Assembly: GCA_963794215.1 (NCBI GenBank)
Contig: CAWCCQ010000001.1
Location: forward strand, 1,178,001 to 1,242,000
DNA: 64,000 nucleotides
From: DATKRB01 sp963794215
Lineage (GTDB): Bacteria > Actinomycetota > Acidimicrobiia > Acidimicrobiales > RAAP-2
Reading direction: 5' to 3'
Shown here: one piece after another, positions 17,434 to 25,759 of the stretch
How the letters are laid out: each line of letters begins with the position of its first letter
How positions within the stretch are numbered: the first letter of the stretch is position 1
Program-made: the position numbers and the translations under genes
Notes under the pieces: model-generated
The model's database searches: none
What the model saw: the letters and a program-made list of their open reading frames with translations, nothing else
What the model was told of the DNA's origin: nothing

Positions 17434-18123
17434 TCAAGCGGCAGCGCTGGACGAACGACGACGACGCCAGAAGAGGGTGCCGCCGATGACGCCCACGGCC
17501 GCCAGGGGCAGGCCCACCGCCAAAGGAACCTCAGGCGTCCCGTCACCGGGGTTCACCGTGCCGGAGTCGGTCGGGTCAGAGGCCACCTGGAAGGGCGGGG
17601 TGAAGTAATAGGGCTTGGAGAGACCGGCGTCGCTCCCACCGCCTTGACCCACGTACAGCACGCATTCGTTCGCTGCTCCGAGTCCGCAGACCGGCTGGTG
17701 CGACGGACTCTCATGCAACGACGGGCTGTCGGGTAGAGCGTAAATCGTGTACGGCGTGCCTAGCGGGGAGTCGTTGATGACGTCCACCGAGCCATCGGAC
17801 TCAGCGGTCAGCGTTCCGCCGGCGTACGCGGTATTGCCATCGCATGCGGAGATGTTGGTGGGCAGGACCCCGTTCGGTGCCGCACATTCGAGGATGTAGA
17901 CGGTCCCGCCAGGAGTAAAGATGCCATTGGCCGGGATTGTCACATCGACCTGTTGACCGCTGTCGAAGGGCGTCCCCGGTGTGAAGGCCCCCTGCGGGGT
18001 AATCGTGCCGTTGGTGCCCGAGGCGCCGGCGGGACTAGCCAGTGCCAGGGCCGAAAAGCCGCCGGCTAGTGCGGCCGAAGCCGCGCTGGCGGCGACGATC
18101 CGCGTGAGACGTCTGATGTGCAT
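17434..18123 (-). CDS. Secreted neocarzinostatin-like domain protein with TPExP exosortase-type tail
   Basis: First gene of the minus-strand locus; ATG 18123 follows AAGGAGCTGCTCC. The 229-residue product has a signal peptide (about 1-33), then a four-Cys domain almost the same as the N-terminal domain of the 987-residue protein (GGTVYILECAAPNGVLP, ACDGNTAYAGG, NECVLYVGQGGG, SKPYYFTPPFQV). The C-terminus differs completely: TPEVPLAVGLP, a hydrophobic helix, then RRRR (17434-17538). This is the layout of an exosortase (PEP-CTERM-type) signal, not an LPXTG-type signal. The same tail occurs at 33717-33845. I infer it is processed by the exosortase encoded at 2542-4299. Confidence 0.78.
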   Translation of the reverse strand: MHIRRLTRIVAASAASAALAGGFSALALASPAGASGTNGTITPQGAFTPGTPFDSGQQVDVTIPANGIFTPGGTVYILECAAPNGVLPTNISACDGNTAYAGGTLTAESDGSVDVINDSPLGTPYTIYALPDSPSLHESPSHQPVCGLGAANECVLYVGQGGGSDAGLSKPYYFTPPFQVASDPTDSGTVNPGDGTPEVPLAVGLPLAAVGVIGGTLFWRRRRSSSAAA

Positions 18124-18541
18124 GGAGCAGCTCCTTGAAGAGTGCGGGTGACGAGTGGATACGTGGCAATGGACTCTCAGTGACGCGTGACGACAGCTCC
18201 GACACCGTCGTCACGACCGTTTTGGCACGACGTGGGTGACTTGACAAGAGAAGATCCCTGGTGACCCTAAGAAATAACCCCTTGATCGCGGTCTGATCAC
18301 GCAGTGGCCACGTACCGGACACGCTGGTCGTCGTCAGGGCGACTTCGCCACCAGCGAGCGATATGAGCCGACGCTTCGGGGCTCCCGGAGGGCCAGCGAG
18401 ACCCTACGTGCCGCCGCAATGACCGACGCGGTCGGCCTGACGCGAACAGTGTGTGACGAAGGTGCAATCGGCAGCTTATTTCTCCGTGTCAGAGGCAATT
18501 TCCGCTTGTCGTGGATCACTGGCCGTGGCAAAAGTGAGTCG
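18124..18541. promoter_or_regulatory. Divergent intergenic region with two oppositely oriented copies of one spaced element
   Basis: This 418-nt region separates the minus-strand surface locus from the plus-strand glycosyltransferase. On the minus strand (18286 to 18220) it reads ATC, TTATTTCT, CTTGTC, CCAAAA; on the plus strand (18467-18533) it reads ATC, TTATTTCT, CTTGTC, GCAAAA. Distances between the blocks are identical in both copies (9, 29 and 24 nt start to start), and GTCA and TCAC blocks between them also recur. The plus copy ends 9 nt before the glycosyltransferase ATG; the minus copy ends about 97 nt before its gene. Most likely a shared promoter or operator; no known consensus recognised. 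Confidence 0.6.
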
Positions 18542-19399
18542 ATGAGCCAAACCCTTCCAATCGTTCCAAGCCTCAGGGGTGCGTCGGCTCCATCCCGCCC
18601 GGTGCCCACGATCGCCGAGCCCTTCGATTCGCGCACCTCTCCTGCGTCTCCCGTCGCACAGTCCACCTCCTCCACTGACGACAGGACTGACCTCTCCGGA
18701 GTATCGGGCACTGTCGCCTCGCCGGACACCAGCGATTGCCTGGTCGAGATCGTGATCCCGGTCTACAACGAGGAAGCCAACATCGAAGCCAGCGTCAGGG
18801 GCCTTCGTGGGTACCTGAACGACTCCTTCCCGTTCCGTTCCGTCGTGACGGTTGTGGACAACGCCAGCACCGACCGGACCTGGGCCATCGCCAAAGAGCT
18901 CGAGAACAATCTGACCGGGGTGCGAACCCTCCACCTCGACGAGAAAGGCAAGGGTCACGCCGTCAGGACGGCCTGGATGGCGAGCACCGCTCAAGTGGTC
19001 GCCTACATGGACGTGGACCTGTCGACCGATCTCGACGCGCTCCTCCCCCTCGTCGCACCGCTCCTATCGGGCCACAGCCACCTCGCCATCGGAACCCGGT
19101 TGGCGTCGGGATCCAGGGTGCTCCGCAGCGCCAAGCGAGAGCTGATCTCCCGCTCGTACAACCTGCTGCTTCGCGGGGTGCTGCGGAACCGTTTCTCGGA
19201 CGCCCAATGCGGGTTCAAGGCCATTCGACGCGAGACAGCGCAGCGTCTGTTGCCACTGGTCCACGACGACCACTGGTTCTTCGACACCGAACTGCTCGTC
19301 CTGGCCGAACAGAGCGGACTCCGGATCCACGAGGTCCCCGTCGACTGGGTCGACGATCCGGACTCCCGGGTCAACATCGGCGGAGCTATCGCGCGATGA
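18542..19399 (+). CDS. Family 2 glycosyltransferase (dolichyl-phosphate sugar synthase-like), 5' part of a split GT2/GtrA gene
   Basis: GT2 enzymes of this kind transfer a sugar from a nucleotide donor to polyprenyl phosphate. After a Ser/Thr/Pro-rich N-terminus of about 60 residues come VEIVIPVYNEEANIE, VVDNASTDRTW, EKGKGHAVRTAW, the DxD motif in YMDVDLSTDLD, and DAQCGFKAIRRE...FDTELLVLAE. The frame ends at TGA 19397-19399 straight after DDPDSRVNIGGAIAR. Homologues usually continue with ADLRGV-RL, and exactly that (DDLRGVWRLARLRLF) appears in another frame overlapping the stop. ATG 18542 is chosen because upstream sequence belongs to the promoter element; an in-frame ATG at 18419 would extend through it. 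Confidence 0.85.
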   Translation: MSQTLPIVPSLRGASAPSRPVPTIAEPFDSRTSPASPVAQSTSSTDDRTDLSGVSGTVASPDTSDCLVEIVIPVYNEEANIEASVRGLRGYLNDSFPFRSVVTVVDNASTDRTWAIAKELENNLTGVRTLHLDEKGKGHAVRTAWMASTAQVVAYMDVDLSTDLDALLPLVAPLLSGHSHLAIGTRLASGSRVLRSAKRELISRSYNLLLRGVLRNRFSDAQCGFKAIRRETAQRLLPLVHDDHWFFDTELLVLAEQSGLRIHEVPVDWVDDPDSRVNIGGAIAR

Positions 19400-19409
19400 C
19401 CTCCGTGGC

Positions 19410-19898
19410 GTGTGGCGGCTGGCGCGACTTCGGCTGTTCAAAGGCGAACATTCGGGGCCCCAGGCCACACACCCCGCCGCCAATCATTCCGGGGAGTTGA
19501 CCCGCTACCTCGGCGTCGGCGCCGTCAGCACCGTTGCTTGCCTGCCGATCTACCTCGCCCTGGTGAGCTCGCTCGGGATGTACGGAGCCGCCGTCATCAC
19601 TGCGTTAATCGGCACGACGGGCAACACGATCGCCAACGCCCGCTTCACGTTCCGCCCCGCCCACGGCGTTCACCCGGGCGACGCCGCCTTTGCCGGCGTC
19701 AGCTCCTTCCTGACGGCGTTCGGGCTGATCACGCTCGGCTTGGCGCTCGAGACCGTCCTGGGCACACGGACCGCGATGGGAGAAGCGCTCGCCATCTTCG
19801 CCGGAACGACGGTGGCGGCGTTCGTGCGGTTCGTCGTTTTCCGAGCGTGCGCCTTCCGAACGCACTCCAGAGCGGCGAGTCCCGCCTCGACTGACTGA
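19410..19898 (+). CDS. GtrA-family membrane protein (flippase-like), 3' part of a split GT2/GtrA gene
   Basis: GtrA-like proteins are small four-helix membrane proteins thought to move polyprenyl-linked sugars across the membrane. Here four hydrophobic segments are seen: GVGAVSTVACLPIYLALV, YGAAVITALIGTTGNTIAN, a segment around FLTAFGLITLGLAL, and AIFAGTTVAAFVRFVVFRA. The family mark N-x-R-F-T-F is present as NARFTFRP. GTG at 19410 is the nominal start, but the frame is open upstream and encodes the missing end of the GT2 domain (DDLRGV) from 19395. The natural product is probably one bifunctional protein with the preceding gene, reached by a frameshift, or the gene is broken by a 1-nt change. 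Confidence 0.75.
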   Translation: MWRLARLRLFKGEHSGPQATHPAANHSGELTRYLGVGAVSTVACLPIYLALVSSLGMYGAAVITALIGTTGNTIANARFTFRPAHGVHPGDAAFAGVSSFLTAFGLITLGLALETVLGTRTAMGEALAIFAGTTVAAFVRFVVFRACAFRTHSRAASPASTD

Positions 19899-20306
19899 GA
19901 GTCGCGGGGTTCGTGATCGCCAATTTGACGCAGGCACGACCATCCTCGGGCCTTGGCGGGCCGTGTAAATTTTCCACCGTCTTCGAGGTTCAGGTTCAAG
20001 CGCCCGCGCGATGAGATCGCGGGTCTGGTGATCAACACCGCACCTTCCGAAGTGGCTTCCGATGATCCGTGACAATCCGATGAAGCCCTATGGGCGCGCA
20101 ATCTAGTTCTCCCACCGAACCAGTGGGCACGCTTCCACGACACCCTCGAACCACCATCGTTCGTTCGCCCGAGCGGCTTCCACCACGAAGTACCCGACGC
20201 TCGTGGCCTTCATCGCGCTGTTCGGGAAACGGGGAGTCTCGCCTACGTGCGTCAGGAAGCGTCCCGGCCGAGCCAGTCCCGAATCGAGACCCAGGCCTTT
20301 CGCGAC
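19899..20306. other. Intergenic region between convergent genes
   Basis: About 400 nt between the GtrA stop and the stop of the convergent synthase. I see no open frame with family-like content, no RNA gene and no clear terminator with a T-run. Confidence 0.4.
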
Positions 20307-21818
20307 TCAAGGTGCGGCTCCCACCACACCCCCCTGGGCACCATCAACCTCCTGCTTGTCGTGCACGTCACCTTCTGCTCTGTGCTGACGGCTCAGCCCG
20401 TGAACTGTCTTCTCCCAAAAGGTCGGAGTGAAGACGAGCTGGACGAGTGCCTTGGTGGCGGCCATGGACATCATGACCCAGTACAGCGGCACCAGGAGGG
20501 CGGCCCAGAGCAGTTCTCCGTGCCGAATCAAGCGGCAACTCAGCAGTGTCAGGTAGGCGAGGAGAAAATTACCGAAGGCCCAACAGAGGAGCCCGAGGTA
20601 GTAGACGGGAGCCGGAAAGATCACCTTGATGAACAACGGGTGAGCCACAAACCAGATGAGCGTCATCATCCAGAATAGGGGATTCAGTATCGCAAGAATG
20701 GGAGTTCCGCCAACGAACATGGCAAAGTGGAAGAAGCCCTTGGGTTTCATCTCGCGGAAACACTCGCGGGGGGACCGCAGGTGGATGAAGAACGTTTGCA
20801 GATATCCCTTGTACCACCGTGATCGTTGCTTCACCCAGTTTACGAAGTCGCTGTTGGCTTCTTCCAACGTCTCGGATTCGAGCACGCGGACCGTGTAGCC
20901 CTCCCGGAACATCCGTATCCCGAGGTCGGCGTCCTCCGTCACGTTAAACGGATCCCAACCTCCCATGGCCCGCAACACGTTGCGCCGGAAGTGATTGGAC
21001 GTGCCGCCGAGCGGGATCGGCGCCCTAAGCGAAGCCAACCCGGGCAGGAAGAACGAGAACCACATCGCATACTCGATCGCGAACCACTTGGTGATCAGGT
21101 TCTGCTCCACGTTCGAGTAGCTCAGCTTCGCCTGCACACAACCCACTTCTGGTCCGAGGCGTTCGAGCGCGACGGCCGCTCGGCGGAGCTGGAGTGGTTC
21201 GGGCTCGTCCTCCGCATCGTAGATCGCGATGAGCTCCCCTTTGGCAAGCGTCAGTCCATAGTTAAGCGCCTTTGGCTTGGTGCGGGGCTCTGCTGGCGGC
21301 ACCAGGACCAGCTCGAACTGCTCGCCGGGGTCGGCCCCCTGGATCGCCTCCATGGTCTCGTCGTCGTCGGCTTCGATCAGCATCTTCACGTCGAGCTTGT
21401 CCACCGGGTACTCGAGCCGCCCAATATTGGTCATCACAAGGTTGATGACAGAGGGCTCGCGATAGGCCGGAATGAGGATGGTGTAGACCGGCAACCGGTC
21501 GTCGGGCACCGAGCGGGCCTCCTCGTCGGAAACCAGCTCCACCGTGTCGTCACCAATCGATCGCCGCCACAGCACCACGCGGTAGCAAATACCGAAGCAG
21601 TACACGACGGTGATCAGCCCCGCCAGGATCTGAGCCGTCAGCAGCGTCCAAAAAATCAGTCCGATGACGATGACACCTCCGACTGACAGCAGCACCCTCC
21701 GCTGGCCCAGGCTGAGCAAACGTCTGGCCGAGACGAGCGGAACCTTGTCTGCAAGACCTGAGATGCTCGCCTCGAGGCGAAGCTGGGCCTCCTGCTCTTT
21801 CACGATCGCCTGCCTCAT
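20307..21818 (-). CDS. Membrane family 2 glycosyltransferase (processive synthase-like)
   Basis: ATG 21818 is preceded by GGGAGGG. After an N-terminal helix pair (about 45-90) comes a GT-A domain: VYTILIPAYREP, the first Asp cluster EADDDETM, DAEDEPEP (second Asp motif), TEDADLGIRM and the QxxRW-type acceptor motif as KQRSRWYKGYLQ. Four or more C-terminal membrane helices follow. This is the layout of cellulose synthase- or NfrB-like inverting enzymes that build and export a polysaccharide chain. It is convergent with the GT2/GtrA pair and lies within the envelope glycan region. The polymer it makes cannot be told from sequence. Confidence 0.85.
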   Translation of the reverse strand: MRQAIVKEQEAQLRLEASISGLADKVPLVSARRLLSLGQRRVLLSVGGVIVIGLIFWTLLTAQILAGLITVVYCFGICYRVVLWRRSIGDDTVELVSDEEARSVPDDRLPVYTILIPAYREPSVINLVMTNIGRLEYPVDKLDVKMLIEADDDETMEAIQGADPGEQFELVLVPPAEPRTKPKALNYGLTLAKGELIAIYDAEDEPEPLQLRRAAVALERLGPEVGCVQAKLSYSNVEQNLITKWFAIEYAMWFSFFLPGLASLRAPIPLGGTSNHFRRNVLRAMGGWDPFNVTEDADLGIRMFREGYTVRVLESETLEEANSDFVNWVKQRSRWYKGYLQTFFIHLRSPRECFREMKPKGFFHFAMFVGGTPILAILNPLFWMMTLIWFVAHPLFIKVIFPAPVYYLGLLCWAFGNFLLAYLTLLSCRLIRHGELLWAALLVPLYWVMMSMAATKALVQLVFTPTFWEKTVHGLSRQHRAEGDVHDKQEVDGAQGGVVGAAP

Positions 21819-22687
21819 CGACCCTCCCGAAGAAGCCCGACCCCGCATCGTGTGCCGTCGCCGTCGCTCCATCGGCTATGCGTCACCGGCCGAGTGTAGG
21901 CAGGATCGAACCCGGGGGCCAAGCGCGGACCCGGCAATGCGCCGGGCAACGACCGCAGACCTAGGCCGAACTCTTGCGAGAAAAGCTTCCCGCACTCCCT
22001 GGCCACGCCCCAACGGCCAGAGGCATCCTCCTCCAGAAACCGCGGCACTCTCCGAGGATCCGACAACCAGCCAAGACAAAAGGAGAACACTTGACGCAGC
22101 GTGTCGTCGTCCAGAGCTGCTCCCTGTATCTGCCGTAGGAGGATGTCCGGCATTGCCCGGGAACCGCGGGCGGTCGGAGCCGACTCCGTGGCAGGGCCGC
22201 CAAGGGAGCGCCCCTACCCGCGCAGTCCGCTTAACACCACACGATTCTCTCAACTCCAAAACGATCCGACGAACGGCCGCATGCCATTCGGTTTGCCACG
22301 TCCCAGGGTTAGCGGGGTATCCACGTGAACACCGCGCGACTGCTACGTGACAGGTACCTGTGTAAAGCCTGAATTGTCTCCCGTCGGCAAGAATCGGAGA
22401 GACTCACTGACGTCCGGGTCCCCACCCGACTCGCGCGTGGATCCGCCAGTCGCGAGCATGCGACGGGAGGGTAATCGATCGGTAAACGTCCGACGAACTT
22501 CTTGTGAAACCTTTGGTGCCGCTTCCAGCACCGGTCCGCTGCAACGTACACTTCCGCCGTGAGGGACACCGACCGGCCGCGTGGTTGCTTCGCATCACGC
22601 CACAGGCACACCTCGCGCCCTAACCGGGCCCCTCCCTGCGGTGCCCTTCATGCCTACACCGAAGCCGGGTAGCACGGAGGGCCGCGG
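21819..22687. other. Intergenic region with a possible small minus-strand ORF
   Basis: Between the synthase and the GT-C gene. The only candidate is a 112-codon minus-strand frame (22153 to 21815) whose TGA overlaps the synthase ATG (ATGA) and whose early part (DDDTLRQVFSFCLGWLSDP) reads protein-like. It lacks a ribosome site, and its last third looks random. The remainder probably holds promoters for the two diverging genes; I see no clear boxes. Confidence 0.3.
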
Positions 22688-24520
22688 GTGACGATCGTCG
22701 CCGAGTCGCCGACCATCTATCCGTTGCGGCCACAACCCGCGGTTGGCGAGGCCGGCAACCGGCCAATCCGAGCTCGATCCCGCCACCGGGTTCGAAGAAT
22801 CCTGAAGGTGATACTTACTTCCGAGGGCGGCATCGTCGGTCTGCTTTGCCTGGCGACGTACCTCACCGTCGCCGTGCTGCTCGACTTCGTCTTCCTCGTC
22901 CTCCCGGGGGACGCAGTCTCGCGGATGGCGAACGGCTTCTACGTCCTCTACTCACGAGATCCCCATCTGGCGGCGATTGGCTTCGTCTGGAATCCCGGTC
23001 AGTCGATAGCAGACCTGGTCCCACTACTTTTCAACCACCTGTGGCCGGCACTGGCCAGTCACGACATGGCAGGCAGCATCGTTTCGGCGCTTTGCATGAC
23101 GGGGGCGGTTCACCAGCTGCGTGCTGGGCTCCGAGAGTGGGGCGTGAGCCGTCCGGCTCGCTTGATCCTGACCGCAGTCTTCGCTCTCAACCCAATGATC
23201 GCGTTCTACGCGGGAAATGGGATGAGTGAGGCGCTCTACCTATTCACCCTGATCGCGACGGCGCGCTACCTGGCGCGATGGATCCGGGGTAACGATCTCC
23301 GTTCGCTCGTTTACGCAGCCACTGCGCTCGGGCTCTGCTACCTCGACCGGAACGAAGCGGCAGGGTCCGCTCTTTTGGCCGGCATTCTCGTTCTCGTCGT
23401 GACGTTCGCACGGACAATCGGCCCACGTCGAACACGAGTTTGGGCGTCGCTGACCGACACCACCATCTTCCTTCTGCCCGTCATCACGACCGTTGTCGGG
23501 TGGGCGGTCACCAGCTTCGTGATCACCGGACAGCCATTCGCACAATTCCAATCCCAGTATGGCAATTCAGCCCAACGGGCCGCCGCTGGGAGCAGCGCCC
23601 CGCCCGCGAGCGTCGCGGCTCGTCTCGCGTTTATCGTGCACGTGGTCGAGTCGATGGCCCCAGTGATCCCGGTCGCCGTCATTGTCAGCCTCGTCATCGC
23701 CTATCGCCGACGCGACGCCCTCGTCTTCGCGCCATTGGCGGTCGTCGGGGGGGGTCTCGGATTCGACTTGGCCGGCTACTACACAGGTAGCGTCGGGAAC
23801 TACTACAGGTACTTCATCGCTACCATACCGCTGGGCGTGATGATGGTAGGCGTGTTGCTGTCACGCGGAGCACGGCTCACGACAGGCGACGAGGCCGAGG
23901 GAGGGAACTGTTCGCAAACGTCAGGGCCCGTAGGGTTGCTCCCCCAGGGAGCGTCGGCTTCCCAACCCCACAGGCACCGCAGAACGCCTGTGGCGTATGT
24001 CTTGTTTGCTGCACTCGCAGCGGTGGTTCTTGCCGCTCCGTCCGTCGTCACCACGGGAGCGGCCATGTTTAATCGCAACATCGGGTATGAAGAGTCCGGG
24101 CTGTTGGATCCAGTGTTTCATCACAAGGACCCGTATTCGAACCCGACGGTCACTCTGACTCGAACAATGGCGACCTACATCGCTGATCAACATCTACCAG
24201 ACGGTGACGTGATCGTCGATAATTCGACCGAATGTGTCCCAGGTGTCATCACGACGATCTCGGATCCGAAGGTGTTCGTCATCCCGAACGACCGCGACTT
24301 CCAGCGGATTTTGGCTGATCCATTGACCTTCAATACACACTACATTCTCATACCACCCAACAGCGTCAGCGGGGGATCGGCTACAAACAAGCTGTATCCA
24401 ACGCTCTACCGATCGGGGGATGGTTTCGCCAAACTCGTTCATCAGTTCGCCAACGGAGCGTGCCTTCCCTACCGTCTCTATCGCGTTATTAGCCACACCG
24501 CTGGCCACACCACTGGGTAA
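22688..24520 (+). CDS. Multi-pass membrane glycosyltransferase, GT-C / GT39-like
   Basis: GTG 22688 has GGAGGG six nt upstream. The 610-residue protein has about ten hydrophobic helices, starting at residues 48-75, with an acidic first periplasmic loop (VLPGDAVSRMANGFYVLYSRDP) and a conserved-looking ALNPMIAFYAGNGMSEALYLF segment that places helix 4-5. A soluble C-terminal part (about 470-600) follows the last helix. The pattern is that of GT-C enzymes, which use polyprenyl-phosphate sugars and glycosylate outside the membrane. The polyprenyl sugar could come from the GT2 encoded at 18542. No exact subfamily assigned. It is followed after 12 nt by a GT4 gene. Confidence 0.7.
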   Translation: MTIVAESPTIYPLRPQPAVGEAGNRPIRARSRHRVRRILKVILTSEGGIVGLLCLATYLTVAVLLDFVFLVLPGDAVSRMANGFYVLYSRDPHLAAIGFVWNPGQSIADLVPLLFNHLWPALASHDMAGSIVSALCMTGAVHQLRAGLREWGVSRPARLILTAVFALNPMIAFYAGNGMSEALYLFTLIATARYLARWIRGNDLRSLVYAATALGLCYLDRNEAAGSALLAGILVLVVTFARTIGPRRTRVWASLTDTTIFLLPVITTVVGWAVTSFVITGQPFAQFQSQYGNSAQRAAAGSSAPPASVAARLAFIVHVVESMAPVIPVAVIVSLVIAYRRRDALVFAPLAVVGGGLGFDLAGYYTGSVGNYYRYFIATIPLGVMMVGVLLSRGARLTTGDEAEGGNCSQTSGPVGLLPQGASASQPHRHRRTPVAYVLFAALAAVVLAAPSVVTTGAAMFNRNIGYEESGLLDPVFHHKDPYSNPTVTLTRTMATYIADQHLPDGDVIVDNSTECVPGVITTISDPKVFVIPNDRDFQRILADPLTFNTHYILIPPNSVSGGSATNKLYPTLYRSGDGFAKLVHQFANGACLPYRLYRVISHTAGHTTG

Positions 24521-24532
24521 TAGGAGACGGAC

Positions 24533-25741
24533 ATGCCGAAACCTGACGTGGCACTCATCTCGCCCTACCCCGGCGTCCATACGCCAGCGGATCAGCTCAG
24601 CGGCGTCGCGGCCTATGCCCGCAGCTTGGTCGGTGCCCTAGGCAATCAGGGTCTTCGAGTAACCGTCGTCGCGCCGACGATGATCGGCGAAGCGACGACG
24701 GAACGGGTGGGCACGATGACCATAGAGCGTCGCTACAGCAACGGAGGGACCGCCCTGCCAAAGGCCGCCGCAGCCGCCCGACGGACTGGCGCTCCGATCG
24801 TCCACCTTCAACATGAAGTCTTTCTCTATGGCGGTGCGTCCTCGGTCCTCGGACTGGCACCGGCGCTGCTGGACTTGCGACGGAGTCGCTTGGGACCGGC
24901 CGTAACCATGCATCAGGTTGTGCGACCCTCGGATATCGACCGCGAGTTCACCCGGGTTCATCGGGTACGAGTCCCCTACCGGGTCGCCCGTGCCGCGTTG
25001 TCCGCCGTTCAGTGGACGGTACGCAACTTGGCGGCCAACACCATCGTGCACGAACGTGCCTTCGCCGAATTGTTCCCAAGGGCGACCGTCCTGCCAATCG
25101 GGCTGGATCGGTCAGACCCGCTACCAAGGGCTCAGGCGAAGCAGATGCTGGGGCTCCGTCAAGATCGACTGGTCGTACTGTGTTTCGGGTTCATCGCGCC
25201 ATATAAGGGCCTCGAGGCGGTACTGGAGGCGGCAGGGCTGGCTGGTCCGTCGGTGGAGCTCGTCGTCGCAGGGGGCGAGCATCCCCGACTCGCCGGCAAG
25301 GACCCCTACGCGTCCGACCTCCGTGGCAGATACGCAGGCAGCGCCCGGTTCACCGGATATGTCGACGACGAGGACGTAACGACCTGGTTCTCGGCTGCCG
25401 ACGTGGTGCTCGTCCAATACCCCCGCCCGTTCTCTAGCAGCGGGCCGCTTGCCCTCGCCCTCGGCCACGGAACGCCCGTGCTTTGCTCCCCACCTCTGGC
25501 CTCCTCCATCGGCGCCCCCGAAGAGATGACCGCACCACTCGACCCGCTCGGCCTCGCCCGGCGGCTCACCGAGCTAGCCACCGACCCAGTTCAGTTGGAG
25601 CGGTTGCACTCGTGCGCCGTGGCGATGGCGAGCGACCGGACGTGGGATGTCGTGGCCAAGCGGCACGTGGCGCTCTATGAAAAGGTCATCTCCTCCACTA
25701 CTCGTGGCACCTCCTACCAGAGCTCGAAGCTTCACCGGTGA
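24533..25741 (+). CDS. Family 4 (GT-B) glycosyltransferase
   Basis: ATG 24533 follows AGGAGACGGAC, an efficient ribosome site. The N-terminal Rossmann half opens with DVALISPYPG and GVAAYARSLVGAL, typical of retaining GT4 enzymes that bind the acceptor there. The donor half shows VLCFGFIAPYKGLEAVLEA, ARFTGYVDDEDV and the acidic segment near PFSSSGPLALALGHGTPVL, where GT4 enzymes carry an E-x7-E-like motif; here the first acidic residue is replaced by Ser-rich sequence. The enzyme probably adds a sugar to a lipid-linked or polymer acceptor in the same pathway as its neighbours. Confidence 0.88.
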   Translation: MPKPDVALISPYPGVHTPADQLSGVAAYARSLVGALGNQGLRVTVVAPTMIGEATTERVGTMTIERRYSNGGTALPKAAAAARRTGAPIVHLQHEVFLYGGASSVLGLAPALLDLRRSRLGPAVTMHQVVRPSDIDREFTRVHRVRVPYRVARAALSAVQWTVRNLAANTIVHERAFAELFPRATVLPIGLDRSDPLPRAQAKQMLGLRQDRLVVLCFGFIAPYKGLEAVLEAAGLAGPSVELVVAGGEHPRLAGKDPYASDLRGRYAGSARFTGYVDDEDVTTWFSAADVVLVQYPRPFSSSGPLALALGHGTPVLCSPPLASSIGAPEEMTAPLDPLGLARRLTELATDPVQLERLHSCAVAMASDRTWDVVAKRHVALYEKVISSTTRGTSYQSSKLHR

Positions 25742-25759
25742 CGATGCCTTCCGACGTCG

